From NCBI RefSeq assembly GCF_006715725.1, contig NZ_VFNU01000001.1, positions 2,418,001 to 2,482,000 on the forward strand: a DNA stretch of 64,000 nucleotides, read 5' to 3'. The stretch is from Nocardioides sp. SLBN-35. Lineage in GTDB: Bacteria > Actinomycetota > Actinomycetes > Propionibacteriales > Nocardioidaceae. Under the pieces are notes generated by a model. It did no database searches. It saw nothing but the letters and a program-made list of their open reading frames with translations, and was not told the DNA's origin. This document shows, one piece after another, positions 42,113 to 50,214 of this stretch; position 1 is the stretch's first letter; each line of letters begins with the position of its first letter. Position numbers and translations under genes: made by a program.

Positions 42113-43359
42113 CCGCGGCGCCCGCCCGGCTGTGGGCGCTGTGGGGCCTGACCCGGCTGCTGCTCGTCTTGCTGCTGATGACCGGGGAGTGGGGGTCGAT
42201 CTCCGACCTCAACTACTACAGGGCGAGCCTCGACGACCTCGGGTCCCGCGGCGTGGCGGACACCCTCGCGGAGTACCCGGTGCCGGCGTTCCTGCTGCTC
42301 GCCGCGCCGTACGCGCTGCTGTCGCTCGCCGGCCTGACCGCGTCGTACCAGGTCCTGGTGCTGGTCCTCCTCCTCGCGCTCGACGCGGGCTTCCTGGCGG
42401 CCCTGGTCCGGCGTGGACGTACGGCGACACCGGCGCTCGCCTGGCTGGTCGCGACCCCCGCGCTCGGGGCGATCAGCTATGCCCGGTTCGACCTCGTGCC
42501 CGGTGTCCTGGTCGCGCTGGCCCTCTTCGCGCTCGTCGCCGCCCCCCGCCGGGCCGCGCTGCTGGCGGTCCTGGCGACCGGCGTGAAGTACAGCCCCGCG
42601 CTCGTCCTCCCCGCCCTCGCGGCCCCCGCCACAGGCAGGGTGCGTGTCGTCGTGTCCGGTGCCCTGGCGGGCATCGGGCTGGTGGCGGTGAGCATCGCGG
42701 TCGGCGGCTGGGACCGGATCGTGTCGCCGCTGGCCTACCAGGGCGACCGCGGCCTGCAGGTCGAGTCCCTCGCCGCGACCCCGGCCGTGCTGCGCTGGGC
42801 GCTCTCACCCGGCGACCACGAGATCTTCTTCGCGCCCTCCCTCGCCTGGGAGATCGACGGGCCCTGGACCGATGTCCTGCTCCGGGTCTCGGTCGTGATG
42901 ACCGTGCTGCTCGCGGCCGCCCTCGTCGCCCTGTGGGTGCTCGCCTGGACCCGACTGCCCGACGCGCGGACTGGTCTGCCGGCGGTGGTGTGGCTGACGC
43001 TGGCCGCGCTCAGCGCGTTCGTGGTGAGCGGCAAGGTGCTCAGCCCGCAGTATCTGCTCTGGCTGCTGCCCGCCGCGTGCGCCGGCCTCGCGATGCTGGA
43101 CGGGGAGGACCGGAGCCGGCTCGGACGCTGGACGGCCGCGCTGCTCGTCGCGGCGGTGCTGTCCCACGTGATCTACCCGCACGCCTACCGTGCGCTGATC
43201 GACGGGCACTCCGGCTGGAGCGTCCCGGTGGCCGCGCTGCTCGCGCTGCGCAACCTGCTGCTCGCCGCCCTGTGCGTCACGGCCCTGGCGGCGGCGTGGG
43301 GTGCGGTCAGACGCGTGCCCCGTCGTCCCAGGGATCGCGCGGCGAGCCCGGCGTCCTGA
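42109..43359 (+). CDS. GT87/DUF2029-like membrane glycosyltransferase
   Basis: A 416-residue polytopic protein with about ten helices. The first extracytoplasmic loop carries Ser-Asp-Leu-Asn-Tyr-Tyr, the position of the catalytic Asp in GT-C enzymes, and Tyr-Ala-Arg-Phe-Asp-Leu-Val-Pro matches the DUF2029/GT87 pattern. Such enzymes transfer mannose from polyprenyl-phosphate mannose; Rv2181 in M. tuberculosis has this role in lipoarabinomannan and related glycans. It is the last gene of the six-gene operon. The 3' end overlaps the next, convergent, gene by 53 bases. Confidence 0.8.
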   Translation: MTAAPARLWALWGLTRLLLVLLLMTGEWGSISDLNYYRASLDDLGSRGVADTLAEYPVPAFLLLAAPYALLSLAGLTASYQVLVLVLLLALDAGFLAALVRRGRTATPALAWLVATPALGAISYARFDLVPGVLVALALFALVAAPRRAALLAVLATGVKYSPALVLPALAAPATGRVRVVVSGALAGIGLVAVSIAVGGWDRIVSPLAYQGDRGLQVESLAATPAVLRWALSPGDHEIFFAPSLAWEIDGPWTDVLLRVSVVMTVLLAAALVALWVLAWTRLPDARTGLPAVVWLTLAALSAFVVSGKVLSPQYLLWLLPAACAGLAMLDGEDRSRLGRWTAALLVAAVLSHVIYPHAYRALIDGHSGWSVPVAALLALRNLLLAALCVTALAAAWGAVRRVPRRPRDRAASPAS

Positions 43360-43738
43360 TCACCAGGTAGCAGAAGCCCCCCACGAACCACGCGACCAGC
43401 AGCCAGCCGAGCCAGGACGGCATCGCGATGCCGAAGACGAGGAACACCAGCAGGACGGCCGGAGAGCAGAACACCCCCAGCCAGGCCAGCAGTCGGTCCG
43501 CCGGAGGCATCGGCACCGGCGGCGGCCTGTCGGGCACGAAGCGGTCGTCGTCGACGAGGTCGATCTCGTCGTAGGCGTCGTCGTACGGGCTCTCGTAGCG
43601 GTCGGCGTCATCGGGGTCGGGTGCCGGCCCGGGATCGTGCTCGGCCTCGTCGGGCGTCTCGATCTCGACACGCTCGCCGTAGTTGTCGACGATCGCCTGC
43701 CAGGCGGCGGCGTCGTAGTCCGGGTCGTCCCGTTGCAC
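43307..43738 (-). CDS. Acidic hypothetical membrane protein
   Basis: A 143-residue protein. The N-terminal ~80 residues are highly acidic and probably disordered; a Pro-rich linker follows, then two membrane helices (about 85-105 and 110-127). It starts with GTG and overlaps the convergent GT87-like gene by 53 bases, so both 3' ends are constrained. It resembles small conserved Nocardioidaceae proteins, function unknown. Confidence 0.7.
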   Translation of the reverse strand: MQRDDPDYDAAAWQAIVDNYGERVEIETPDEAEHDPGPAPDPDDADRYESPYDDAYDEIDLVDDDRFVPDRPPPVPMPPADRLLAWLGVFCSPAVLLVFLVFGIAMPSWLGWLLVAWFVGGFCYLVIRTPGSPRDPWDDGARV

Positions 43739-43767
43739 GTCCTCAGGTTACGCCTGCGGTCCGCAGG

Positions 43768-44556
43768 CTACGCCCCGGTCACCCGCGCGACGAAGGCCGC
43801 CGACTCCTCGAAGATCGTGGGAGCGTCGTTGTCGAGCGTGGCCACGTGGAAGCTCTCCGGCAGCGCGATGCGCGTGACGTCGGTCGACGAGATGCCGTCG
43901 AGCACCAGCGGCTCGGAGGCGTCGTCGACGACGTGGTCGTCGGCGGAGCGGAAGTAGACCAGGGGAGCGGTGATCCGCGGCAGGTCGGTGCGCAGCGACG
44001 GCCACGCCCGGATCAGCGAGTGGATCGCCTTGAGCGGGGTGCGGTCGTAGCCGCGCTCGTCGACACCGGGCTTCTTGATGTCGTTGGCGATCGCGGGGAA
44101 GGACGGCACCAGGTGCTTGAGCACCGGCAGCAGCTTGACGTCGAGCCGCCTGGTCGCGACCGCGGGGTTGACCACCATCACGCCGGCGACCTCGTCGGGC
44201 CGGTCGGCGGCCAGCCGGAGCACGAGCGCGCCTCCCATCGACAGCCCGCCGACCACGACCGCGTCGTGCTCGGCGCGCAGCGCGTCGAAGGTGCGGGTGA
44301 GCTCGGCGTACCAGTCCGTCCAGCGCAGGGTGTTGAGCTCCTGCCAGGTGGTGCCGTGCCCGGGCAGCAGGGGTACGGCGACGCCGTACCCGAGCGCGCC
44401 GAGGTGCTCGCCCCACGGTCGCATCGACGCTGGCGAGCCGGTGAAGCCGTGGCTGAGCAGCACGCCGATCCGGCGTCCGCCGGTCAGCTCCGGCCGGGCC
44501 GCGATGGTCAGGGCAGCGGTCTGGTCGGTCCCGCGCTCGGGGGTGCTCGGAGGCAT
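43768..44556 (-). CDS. Alpha/beta hydrolase (carboxylesterase/monoacylglycerol lipase-like)
   Basis: A 262-residue hydrolase. The oxyanion element is His-Gly-Phe-Thr-Gly-Ser. The nucleophile is the Ser in Gly-Leu-Ser-Met-Gly-Gly near residue 104. The catalytic Asp is probably in Ser-Ala-Asp-Asp-His and the His in Glu-Ser-Phe-His near residue 239. It matches bacterial Est30-type carboxylesterases, likely on short acyl esters. The ATG at 44556 precedes the conserved core. It is divergent from the acyltransferase gene across the repeat element. Confidence 0.88.
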   Translation of the reverse strand: MPPSTPERGTDQTAALTIAARPELTGGRRIGVLLSHGFTGSPASMRPWGEHLGALGYGVAVPLLPGHGTTWQELNTLRWTDWYAELTRTFDALRAEHDAVVVGGLSMGGALVLRLAADRPDEVAGVMVVNPAVATRRLDVKLLPVLKHLVPSFPAIANDIKKPGVDERGYDRTPLKAIHSLIRAWPSLRTDLPRITAPLVYFRSADDHVVDDASEPLVLDGISSTDVTRIALPESFHVATLDNDAPTIFEESAAFVARVTGA

Positions 44557-44577
44557 GACGGGATTGTGCCGTACCGC

Positions 44578-44738
44578 AGCCTGGATCCGCGGATGGCCAC
44601 CTACTACGCGGCCCCACAGCGGCGCGCTCGCTGCGTTGCGGACGCTCGATGGGCGGCCCAGCACGACTTCGCGCCCGCGCCTTGCGATCACACCCCTGTG
44701 GTGCCGCTCGCTACGGCGCCCATCCACGGATCCAGGCT
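44578..44738. repeat. 161-bp element with 19-bp terminal inverted repeats
   Basis: AGCCTGGATCCGCGGATGG (44578-44596) and its near-complement (44720-44738) are 18/19 matched. The core CTACTACGCG follows the left end. The same end and core occur at 58902-58957, so this is a repeat family. There is no coding capacity, which fits a miniature inverted-repeat element. It fills most of the 202-base gap between the divergent lipase and acyltransferase genes. Confidence 0.85.
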
Positions 44739-44758
44739 TGGCACTAGGATCCGTTGCA

Positions 44759-45511
44759 GTGGCGTCGGTCCGGGCAGGCGCCAGGTCCCTGGGGAAAGGT
44801 CCGAAGAGGTTGTTCTACTGGTTCCTGAAGTTCGTCGCCCTCGGGCCGCTGCTGAAGGTCGTCTTCCGCCCCCGGGCCGAAGGCGTCGAGAACGTCCCCG
44901 CCACGGGGCCGGCGATCCTCGCCAGCAACCACCTCTCCTACGCCGACTGGCTGTTCATGCCGCTGGTCATCCCGCGGATGGTGCGCTTCGTCGCGAAGGC
45001 CGAGTACTTCACCTCGCCCGGCGTCAAGGGCTGGCTGCAGAAGAACTTCTTCAGCGGTACGGGCAACATCCCGATCGACCGCACCAGCGGTGACGCCGCT
45101 TCCGGCGCCCTGGTCTCCGCGAAGCGGGTGCTGGCCGAGGGCGAGCTGTTCGGCATCTACCCCGAGGGCACCCGCTCCCACGACGGTCGTCTCTACCGGG
45201 GCAAGACCGGGATCGCGCGGCTGACCCTGGAGACCGGCGTACCCGTCATCCCGGTCGCCGTCGTCGGCACCGACGTGGTGGCGCCGCCGGGCAAGAAGTT
45301 CGGCCGGATCACCCGCCCCACGGTGCGCTTCGGCAAGCCGCTCGACTTCTCCCGCTACGCCGGCATGGAGAACGACCGCTTCATCCTGCGCTCGATCACC
45401 GACGAGATCATGTACGAGATCATGCGGCTCTCCCAGCAGGAGTACGTCGACATGTACGCCACCCGCGCCAAGGCCGAGTCGAAGTCCGAGTCACGGAAGC
45501 TCGCCTCCTGA
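44759..45511 (+). CDS. 1-acyl-sn-glycerol-3-phosphate acyltransferase (PlsC family)
   Basis: A 250-residue lysophosphatidic acid acyltransferase-like enzyme. The HX4D motif is Asn-His-Leu-Ser-Tyr-Ala-Asp, and the second motif is Pro-Glu-Gly-Thr-Arg-Ser. A hydrophobic N-terminal segment follows a basic start and likely anchors it in the membrane. It should add the second acyl chain in phospholipid synthesis; the synteny partner is Rv2182c. A TAGGAT -10-like element (44745-44750) is eight bases before GTG, giving a near-leaderless mRNA. Confidence 0.9.
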   Translation: MASVRAGARSLGKGPKRLFYWFLKFVALGPLLKVVFRPRAEGVENVPATGPAILASNHLSYADWLFMPLVIPRMVRFVAKAEYFTSPGVKGWLQKNFFSGTGNIPIDRTSGDAASGALVSAKRVLAEGELFGIYPEGTRSHDGRLYRGKTGIARLTLETGVPVIPVAVVGTDVVAPPGKKFGRITRPTVRFGKPLDFSRYAGMENDRFILRSITDEIMYEIMRLSQQEYVDMYATRAKAESKSESRKLAS

Positions 45512-45546
45512 CGACCACCAAGGCGGCTCTGGCCGTCGAGGACCGG

Positions 45547-46623
45547 ATGTTCCGGGCCCTCGCGGTGCTGCGGGTCGTCGTGCTGGGCTACGCCGTCGTC
45601 CTCAACGCCTACCGCAACAACTTCGACCACCCGGTCCTCGGCTGGGTCTGCGTCGCGGTGATGGTGGTCGCGACCGCGGTCGCGACCGTCGTGTACGCCG
45701 CCCCCGAGCGTCGCGTCACCGCGGTGCTGCTGGCCGACCTCGCGCTGGCGCTCGCCCTGCTGCTCGCGACCCCGGTGGTCAAGGGACCGTGGTTCCAGGC
45801 GACCATCCCGGGCTACTGGATCGTCGGGGCGCTGCTGGCGTGGGCGGTGCGCTACGGCTGGCGGGGCGGCACGATCGCGGCGGTGCTGCTCGGCGCGGTC
45901 GACCTGCTGACCCGCTCGCACGTCGCCCAGAAGGACTGGGGCAACGTCTTCCTGATCCTGCTCGGCGGCTCGATGGTCGGCTTCGTCTGTGAGTCGCTGA
46001 AGGCGATGGCGGCCGAGCGCGACCTGGCGCAGCGCGAGGCCGCCGCGGCGGCGGAGCGGGTCCGGCTGGCCCGGGCCGTGCACGACGGCGTGCTGCAGGT
46101 GCTCGCCCTGGTCCAGCGCCAGGGTGGCGAGCTGGGCCGTGCGGCCGGTGCGCAGGAGCAGGCGCTGCGCACCCTGATCCGCTCCCAGGACGCCCTGACC
46201 GCGACCCCGCAGGCGCTGGCCGGGCACGCCGACCTCGCTCGCGCGCTGGGCACGCTCGGCGCCCGGCCCGGCATCGAGGTGGGCCTGCCGGCGGGCGCCG
46301 TCGAGCTGCCCGCCCACACCGTCACCGAGCTGGCCGCGGTCGTCCGGGCCTGCCTCGACAACGTCGAACGGCACGTCGGGCCCGACGCCCGTGCCTGGGT
46401 GCTCGTCGAGGACCTCGGCGACCAGGTCGAGGTGAGCGTGCGCGACGACGGGCCCGGCATCGCCGCCGGCCGGCTCGAGGCCGCCGAGCAGGAGGGCCGG
46501 CTCGGCGTCGTGGAGTCGATCCGCGGTCGGGTCCGCGACCTCGGCGGGACCGCGTCCCTCGACACCGGCTCCTACGGGACCGAGTGGACCTTCGTCGTCC
46601 CCCGTGGGCAGGAGCGATCGTGA
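45547..46623 (+). CDS. Sensor histidine kinase, MacS-like (DUF5931)
   Basis: A 358-residue kinase with an N-terminal sensory domain of about five helices and a HisKA_3/HATPase core. The phosphorylated His is in Arg-Ala-Val-His-Asp-Gly-Val-Leu-Gln; the G box is Asp-Asp-Gly-Pro-Gly-Ile. The family matches MacS of Streptomyces, a controller of membrane proteins. The first standard start is ATG at 45547, but the conserved N terminus seems to begin earlier; CTG at 45508, overlapping the plsC stop as CTGA, is a possible start. Confidence 0.87.
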   Translation: MFRALAVLRVVVLGYAVVLNAYRNNFDHPVLGWVCVAVMVVATAVATVVYAAPERRVTAVLLADLALALALLLATPVVKGPWFQATIPGYWIVGALLAWAVRYGWRGGTIAAVLLGAVDLLTRSHVAQKDWGNVFLILLGGSMVGFVCESLKAMAAERDLAQREAAAAAERVRLARAVHDGVLQVLALVQRQGGELGRAAGAQEQALRTLIRSQDALTATPQALAGHADLARALGTLGARPGIEVGLPAGAVELPAHTVTELAAVVRACLDNVERHVGPDARAWVLVEDLGDQVEVSVRDDGPGIAAGRLEAAEQEGRLGVVESIRGRVRDLGGTASLDTGSYGTEWTFVVPRGQERS

Positions 46624-47126
46624 CGATCCACAGCACGCACCCCTTCGCCGACGCCGATCCGGACCCGGCGCGCCGCTTCCGCGGCCGGGTCGGCGGCGCG
46701 GTCACGCTGTGGACCGCCGGCGACGAGCACGACCGGGCCGGCCTGACCGTCACCTCGTTGATGGTCGCGCTCGGCCCCGAGCCGTGTGTGCTGGCCCTCC
46801 TCGACCCCGACTCCGACCTGCTCGACACGCTCCGCTCGACCGGGCAGGGCGTCGTCCAGCTGCTGACCTGGGCCGACCGCCAGCTGGCCGAGTCGTTCGC
46901 CGGTACGGCGCCCGCCCCCGGCGGCCCGTTCCGCCAGGCCCCGTTCGTCGCCGAGTCCCACGGCCCCCGGCTCGCCTCCGCCACCACCTGGGCCGGCGTC
47001 CGGCTGGCAGGGGAGCGCGAGGTCGGCTGGTCGGTCGAGGTGAGTGCGGTCCTCGAGCAGGTCGTGGTCGGGGACGAGGACGACCCGCTGCTGCACCGCC
47101 GCGGCCGCTTCCTGCGGGTCTCGTGA
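46620..47126 (+). CDS. Flavin reductase-like FMN-binding protein
   Basis: A 168-residue split-barrel protein of the flavin reductase domain family. The N-terminal Ala-Gly-Leu-Thr-Val-Thr-Ser pattern and central Pro-Glu-Pro-Cys-Val fit FMN binding. It may supply reduced flavin to an oxygenase; none is adjacent. It overlaps the kinase by GTGA and is followed by the response regulator, so it is inserted within the two-component pair. That order suggests redox input or output, but this is not tested. Confidence 0.82.
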   Translation: MTIHSTHPFADADPDPARRFRGRVGGAVTLWTAGDEHDRAGLTVTSLMVALGPEPCVLALLDPDSDLLDTLRSTGQGVVQLLTWADRQLAESFAGTAPAPGGPFRQAPFVAESHGPRLASATTWAGVRLAGEREVGWSVEVSAVLEQVVVGDEDDPLLHRRGRFLRVS

Positions 47127-47174
47127 CGGTTGCTGCGCAACCTCCTCGACCTCCGGTGGGTAGGGTTCGCTGAC

Positions 47175-47831
47175 ATGACGGACCCGATCCGGGTGATGGT
47201 CGTCGACGACCACCCGATGTGGCGCGACGCCGTCGAGCGCGACCTGCAGGCTGCCGGCTTCGACGTGGTCGCCGTGGCGGCCACGGGCGCCGAGGCGATC
47301 GCCCGGTTCCACGCGACCCGGCCGCGGGTGGTGGTCCTCGACCTCCAGATCCCCGAGCCGAGCGGCGTCGAGGTCACCGCACAGGTGCTGGCGGCCGAGC
47401 CGTCCTCGCGGGTGCTCATCCTGTCCGCCTCCGGCGAGCAGGACGACGTGCTGGCGGCGGTGAAGGCCGGCGCCACCGGCTACCTCCTCAAGTCCGCCTC
47501 GCGTGAGGAGCTGCTGACCGCCGTACGCCGGGTCGCGAAGGGCGACACCGTCTTCACGCCCGGCCTGGCAGCGCTGGTGCTCGGCGAGTTCCGGCGGATG
47601 AACGAGCCGGCCACGCCGCCGGGGGAGCGGCTGACCGACCGCGAGACCGAGATCCTGCGGATGGTCGCGAAGGGGGTGTCCTACAAGGACATCGCCGAGC
47701 GGCTGGTGATCTCGCACCGCACCGTGCAGAACCACGTGCAGAACACCCTGCGCAAGCTGCAGATGCACAACCGGGTCGAGCTCACCCGGTACGTGATCGA
47801 GCAGGGCCTCGACGCCGACGACGAGAACTGA
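47175..47831 (+). CDS. LuxR-type response regulator, MacR-like
   Basis: A 218-residue regulator with a receiver (Asp-Asp-His near residue 11, phospho-Asp in Val-Val-Leu-Asp-Leu-Gln, Lys in Leu-Leu-Lys-Ser-Ala) and a C-terminal LuxR helix-turn-helix (Thr-Asp-Arg-Glu-Thr-Glu, then Arg-Thr-Val-Gln-Asn-His). It is the likely partner of the MacS-like kinase. TAGGGT (47161-47166) lies eight bases before ATG, so it may also have its own near-leaderless transcript. Confidence 0.9.
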   Translation: MTDPIRVMVVDDHPMWRDAVERDLQAAGFDVVAVAATGAEAIARFHATRPRVVVLDLQIPEPSGVEVTAQVLAAEPSSRVLILSASGEQDDVLAAVKAGATGYLLKSASREELLTAVRRVAKGDTVFTPGLAALVLGEFRRMNEPATPPGERLTDRETEILRMVAKGVSYKDIAERLVISHRTVQNHVQNTLRKLQMHNRVELTRYVIEQGLDADDEN

Positions 47832-47838
47832 TCGGCCC

Positions 47839-48441
47839 GTGGCGGAGCGGCAGCGGGCCCGGCCCCGGCAGGACCGTGCGGTGCAGACGCGCCGGCTCCT
47901 GCTCGACACGGCGGTGCGGGTGCTCGACCGCGACGGCCTCGACCGGCTGACCACCTCGGCGGTGATCCGCGAGGCCCACGTCAGCAGCGGGACCTTCTAC
48001 CGCTACTTCAACGACCGCACCGAGCTCCTCGCCGTGCTCCGCGAGCAGGCGGTGCACGCGATCAGCGACGACCTCATGGTCAGCGTCGTCGACGCGCTCG
48101 AGCTCGACCTCGACGCCGCGCTGCGGATGGTCGTGGTCACCCTCGTCGACGGGTTCGAGCGGCACCGTGGGGTGATCACCGCGATGGTCAACCAGACCCC
48201 GGCCGGCAACAACGCCAACGTGCTCCCCGAGATCGAGGCCGACCTGCACCGGCTGGCCTCGCTGCTCCCGCGCCGGCACCGTCCCGACCTCGCGCCCGAG
48301 CAGCTCGAGGCCGTCGTGTTCATGCTGATGGGCGTCCTGGTCTCCACCTGCCTGCGGATCGCGCTCGCCCGGCCCGAGGGCGTGGCCCGCGAGGACCTCG
48401 TGGAGCTCACCGTCGTGATGATCGGCGCCGGGCTGCGATGA
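47839..48441 (+). CDS. TetR-family transcriptional regulator
   Basis: A 200-residue regulator. The N-terminal helix-turn-helix has the family pattern Ser-Ser-Gly-Thr-Phe-Tyr-Arg-Tyr-Phe near residue 50. The C-terminal ligand domain (about 75-200) is typical. It starts seven bases after the response regulator, so they may be co-transcribed. The ligand and targets are unknown. Confidence 0.88.
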   Translation: MAERQRARPRQDRAVQTRRLLLDTAVRVLDRDGLDRLTTSAVIREAHVSSGTFYRYFNDRTELLAVLREQAVHAISDDLMVSVVDALELDLDAALRMVVVTLVDGFERHRGVITAMVNQTPAGNNANVLPEIEADLHRLASLLPRRHRPDLAPEQLEAVVFMLMGVLVSTCLRIALARPEGVAREDLVELTVVMIGAGLR

Positions 48442-48459
48442 CTCTGGAAGACTCCGACC

Positions 48460-49356
48460 GTGGCTGACCTGCTGGAGATCGCCGACGAGCTCTACGCCCT
48501 GCCGCTGGGGGACTTCACGCCGACGCGCGACGCCCGGGCCAAGGAGCTCAAGGGCACGCCCCTGGCCGCGCAGGTCAAGGCACTGCGCAAGCCCAGCACC
48601 GCGGCGTGGGTCGTCGACCTGCTGGTACGCCGGGAGGCGGCCCAGGTCGACCAGGTGCTCAGCGTCGGGGCGGCGCTGCGCGAGGCCCAGGAGGCGATGT
48701 CGGCCGGCGAGCTGCGGGCACTGACCAAGCAACGCCGCCAGGTCACCGCCGCCGTCACCACCCAGGCCCGCCGGATCGCGGCCGAGGAGGGCCTGCGGGT
48801 CACCGAGGCCGTCGCCGAGCAGGTCGAGGCCACGCTGACCGCCGCGATGGTCGACGCCGAGTGCGGCCGCGCCGTCCGCAGCGGCCTGCTGGTCAGCACG
48901 CTGCGCACCACCGGGCTCGAGCCGATGGACGCCGACGACCTCGCCCGCGCGGTCGCCCTCCCCGAGGCGCTGGGCTTCAGCGCCACCCCGCGCGAGGCCC
49001 CGCGCCCCGGCCCGCCCGACCTGCACGTCGTACCGGACCCGGACAAGGCGGCCAAGGCGGTCGCGGCTGCGAAGGATCGGCTGGACGCCGCCGAGGAGGA
49101 GTACGCCGCCGCCCGGGCAGCCCACGACGACGCGGCCGGCGAGGTCGAGCGCCTCTCCGCCCGGTCGCTCCAGCTGGAGGCCGAGACCGACGAGCTGCGC
49201 CGCCGCCTGGCCGACCTCGAGGAGCAGGCCGAGGCGCTCGAGGAGGAGCTGGCCGAGGCCGAGGAGGTCCGCGACGGCACCGGCGCGGACCTGCGCACCG
49301 CCACCGCCGAGCGGGACGCGGCGCATCAGGCGCTGGAGCGGGTCAGGAGTCGCTGA
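48460..49356 (+). CDS. Coiled-coil hypothetical protein
   Basis: A 298-residue soluble protein. The N-terminal half (1-180) is helical with Lys-Pro-Ser-Thr-Ala-Ala-Trp-Val-Val near residue 46. The C-terminal 195-298 is a strong heptad coiled coil rich in Glu, Ala and Leu. It resembles a conserved actinobacterial family of unknown function. The 3' end overlaps the convergent DUF1028 gene by 14 bases. Confidence 0.8.
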   Translation: MADLLEIADELYALPLGDFTPTRDARAKELKGTPLAAQVKALRKPSTAAWVVDLLVRREAAQVDQVLSVGAALREAQEAMSAGELRALTKQRRQVTAAVTTQARRIAAEEGLRVTEAVAEQVEATLTAAMVDAECGRAVRSGLLVSTLRTTGLEPMDADDLARAVALPEALGFSATPREAPRPGPPDLHVVPDPDKAAKAVAAAKDRLDAAEEEYAAARAAHDDAAGEVERLSARSLQLEAETDELRRRLADLEEQAEALEEELAEAEEVRDGTGADLRTATAERDAAHQALERVRSR

Positions 49357-50167
49357 GCTCCCGAACGATCGCCAGCACCCGCCGGTCGATCCACGCCAGG
49401 TCGGGGGCAACCCGCATCTCGTAGTTCTCGGTGCCGACCCAGGTGTGGAAGTCGCGGTGCCCGGCGGCCACGGCGAACGCCTCGAGCTCCTCGCGCAGGG
49501 CAGCGTCGACGCTCACCCTCTCCTCCTCGGTCGAGGCGGTCAGGTAGAGGTCGTGCAGGTCGAGGAGCCGGACCAGCTCGTCGATCGGTGCCTCGTGGTC
49601 GTCGACCCGGAGGTCGACGGCGACGTCGTCGAGGCCGCCGTACCCGGCACCCTCGCGGACCACGAGGATCGCGGCGGACTGCCGTCCCCGGCGGTCGCCG
49701 CCGGCGGCGTCGCCGGCAGCCAGTGCGGCGATCAGCCGGTCCTGGAGCGGTGCGTCGGCCGCACCGCCCAGCCAGGCGTCCTCCATCGCGGCCACGACCT
49801 CCTCGCCGGCCAGGCAGTTGCCCTGGACGGCGTACCCGTCGCCGGTGCGCCCGCCCGCCCAGGGGATGCACTCGGCGCCCGTGTGGGAGGCGGCGGTGCC
49901 GTCGAGGTCGACGATGCCGACCTGGCGGTGCGCCCGGCCCTCGTCCTCCTCGAGCAGCCGCTGCAGCGCGACCGGTGCGGTGGCGCCCTCGTCGAGGTGG
50001 GACAGTGCGAGCCCTTTGTAGGCCACGTTGGCGTCGGCCTGGGTCGCGAGCGCGCCGACACCGGCCACGGCGGCCGGCACGGCGGAGCCGACCGCCAGGA
50101 ACTTGGACGCGACGGCGACGCCCCAGGACTCGCCGTCGGCGGAGCGGGCCACGATCGAGAAGGTCAT
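49343..50167 (-). CDS. DUF1028 Ntn-hydrolase-like protein
   Basis: A 274-residue DUF1028 protein, an Ntn-hydrolase-fold family of unknown substrate. The N-terminal Thr-Phe-Ser-Ile-Val-Ala-Arg is followed by Gly-Val-Ala-Val-Ala-Ser-Lys and an Ala-Thr-Gln-Ala motif. The domain ends near residue 215 and the remaining ~60 residues may bind peptidoglycan-like ligands, as in some homologues. It is divergent from pfkA across 47 bases. Confidence 0.88.
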   Translation of the reverse strand: MTFSIVARSADGESWGVAVASKFLAVGSAVPAAVAGVGALATQADANVAYKGLALSHLDEGATAPVALQRLLEEDEGRAHRQVGIVDLDGTAASHTGAECIPWAGGRTGDGYAVQGNCLAGEEVVAAMEDAWLGGAADAPLQDRLIAALAAGDAAGGDRRGRQSAAILVVREGAGYGGLDDVAVDLRVDDHEAPIDELVRLLDLHDLYLTASTEEERVSVDAALREELEAFAVAAGHRDFHTWVGTENYEMRVAPDLAWIDRRVLAIVRELSDS

Positions 50168-50214
50168 GGCCAGAGCCTAGATACCGTGCCCGGACCCGAC
50201 GTACGTTGGGAGCC

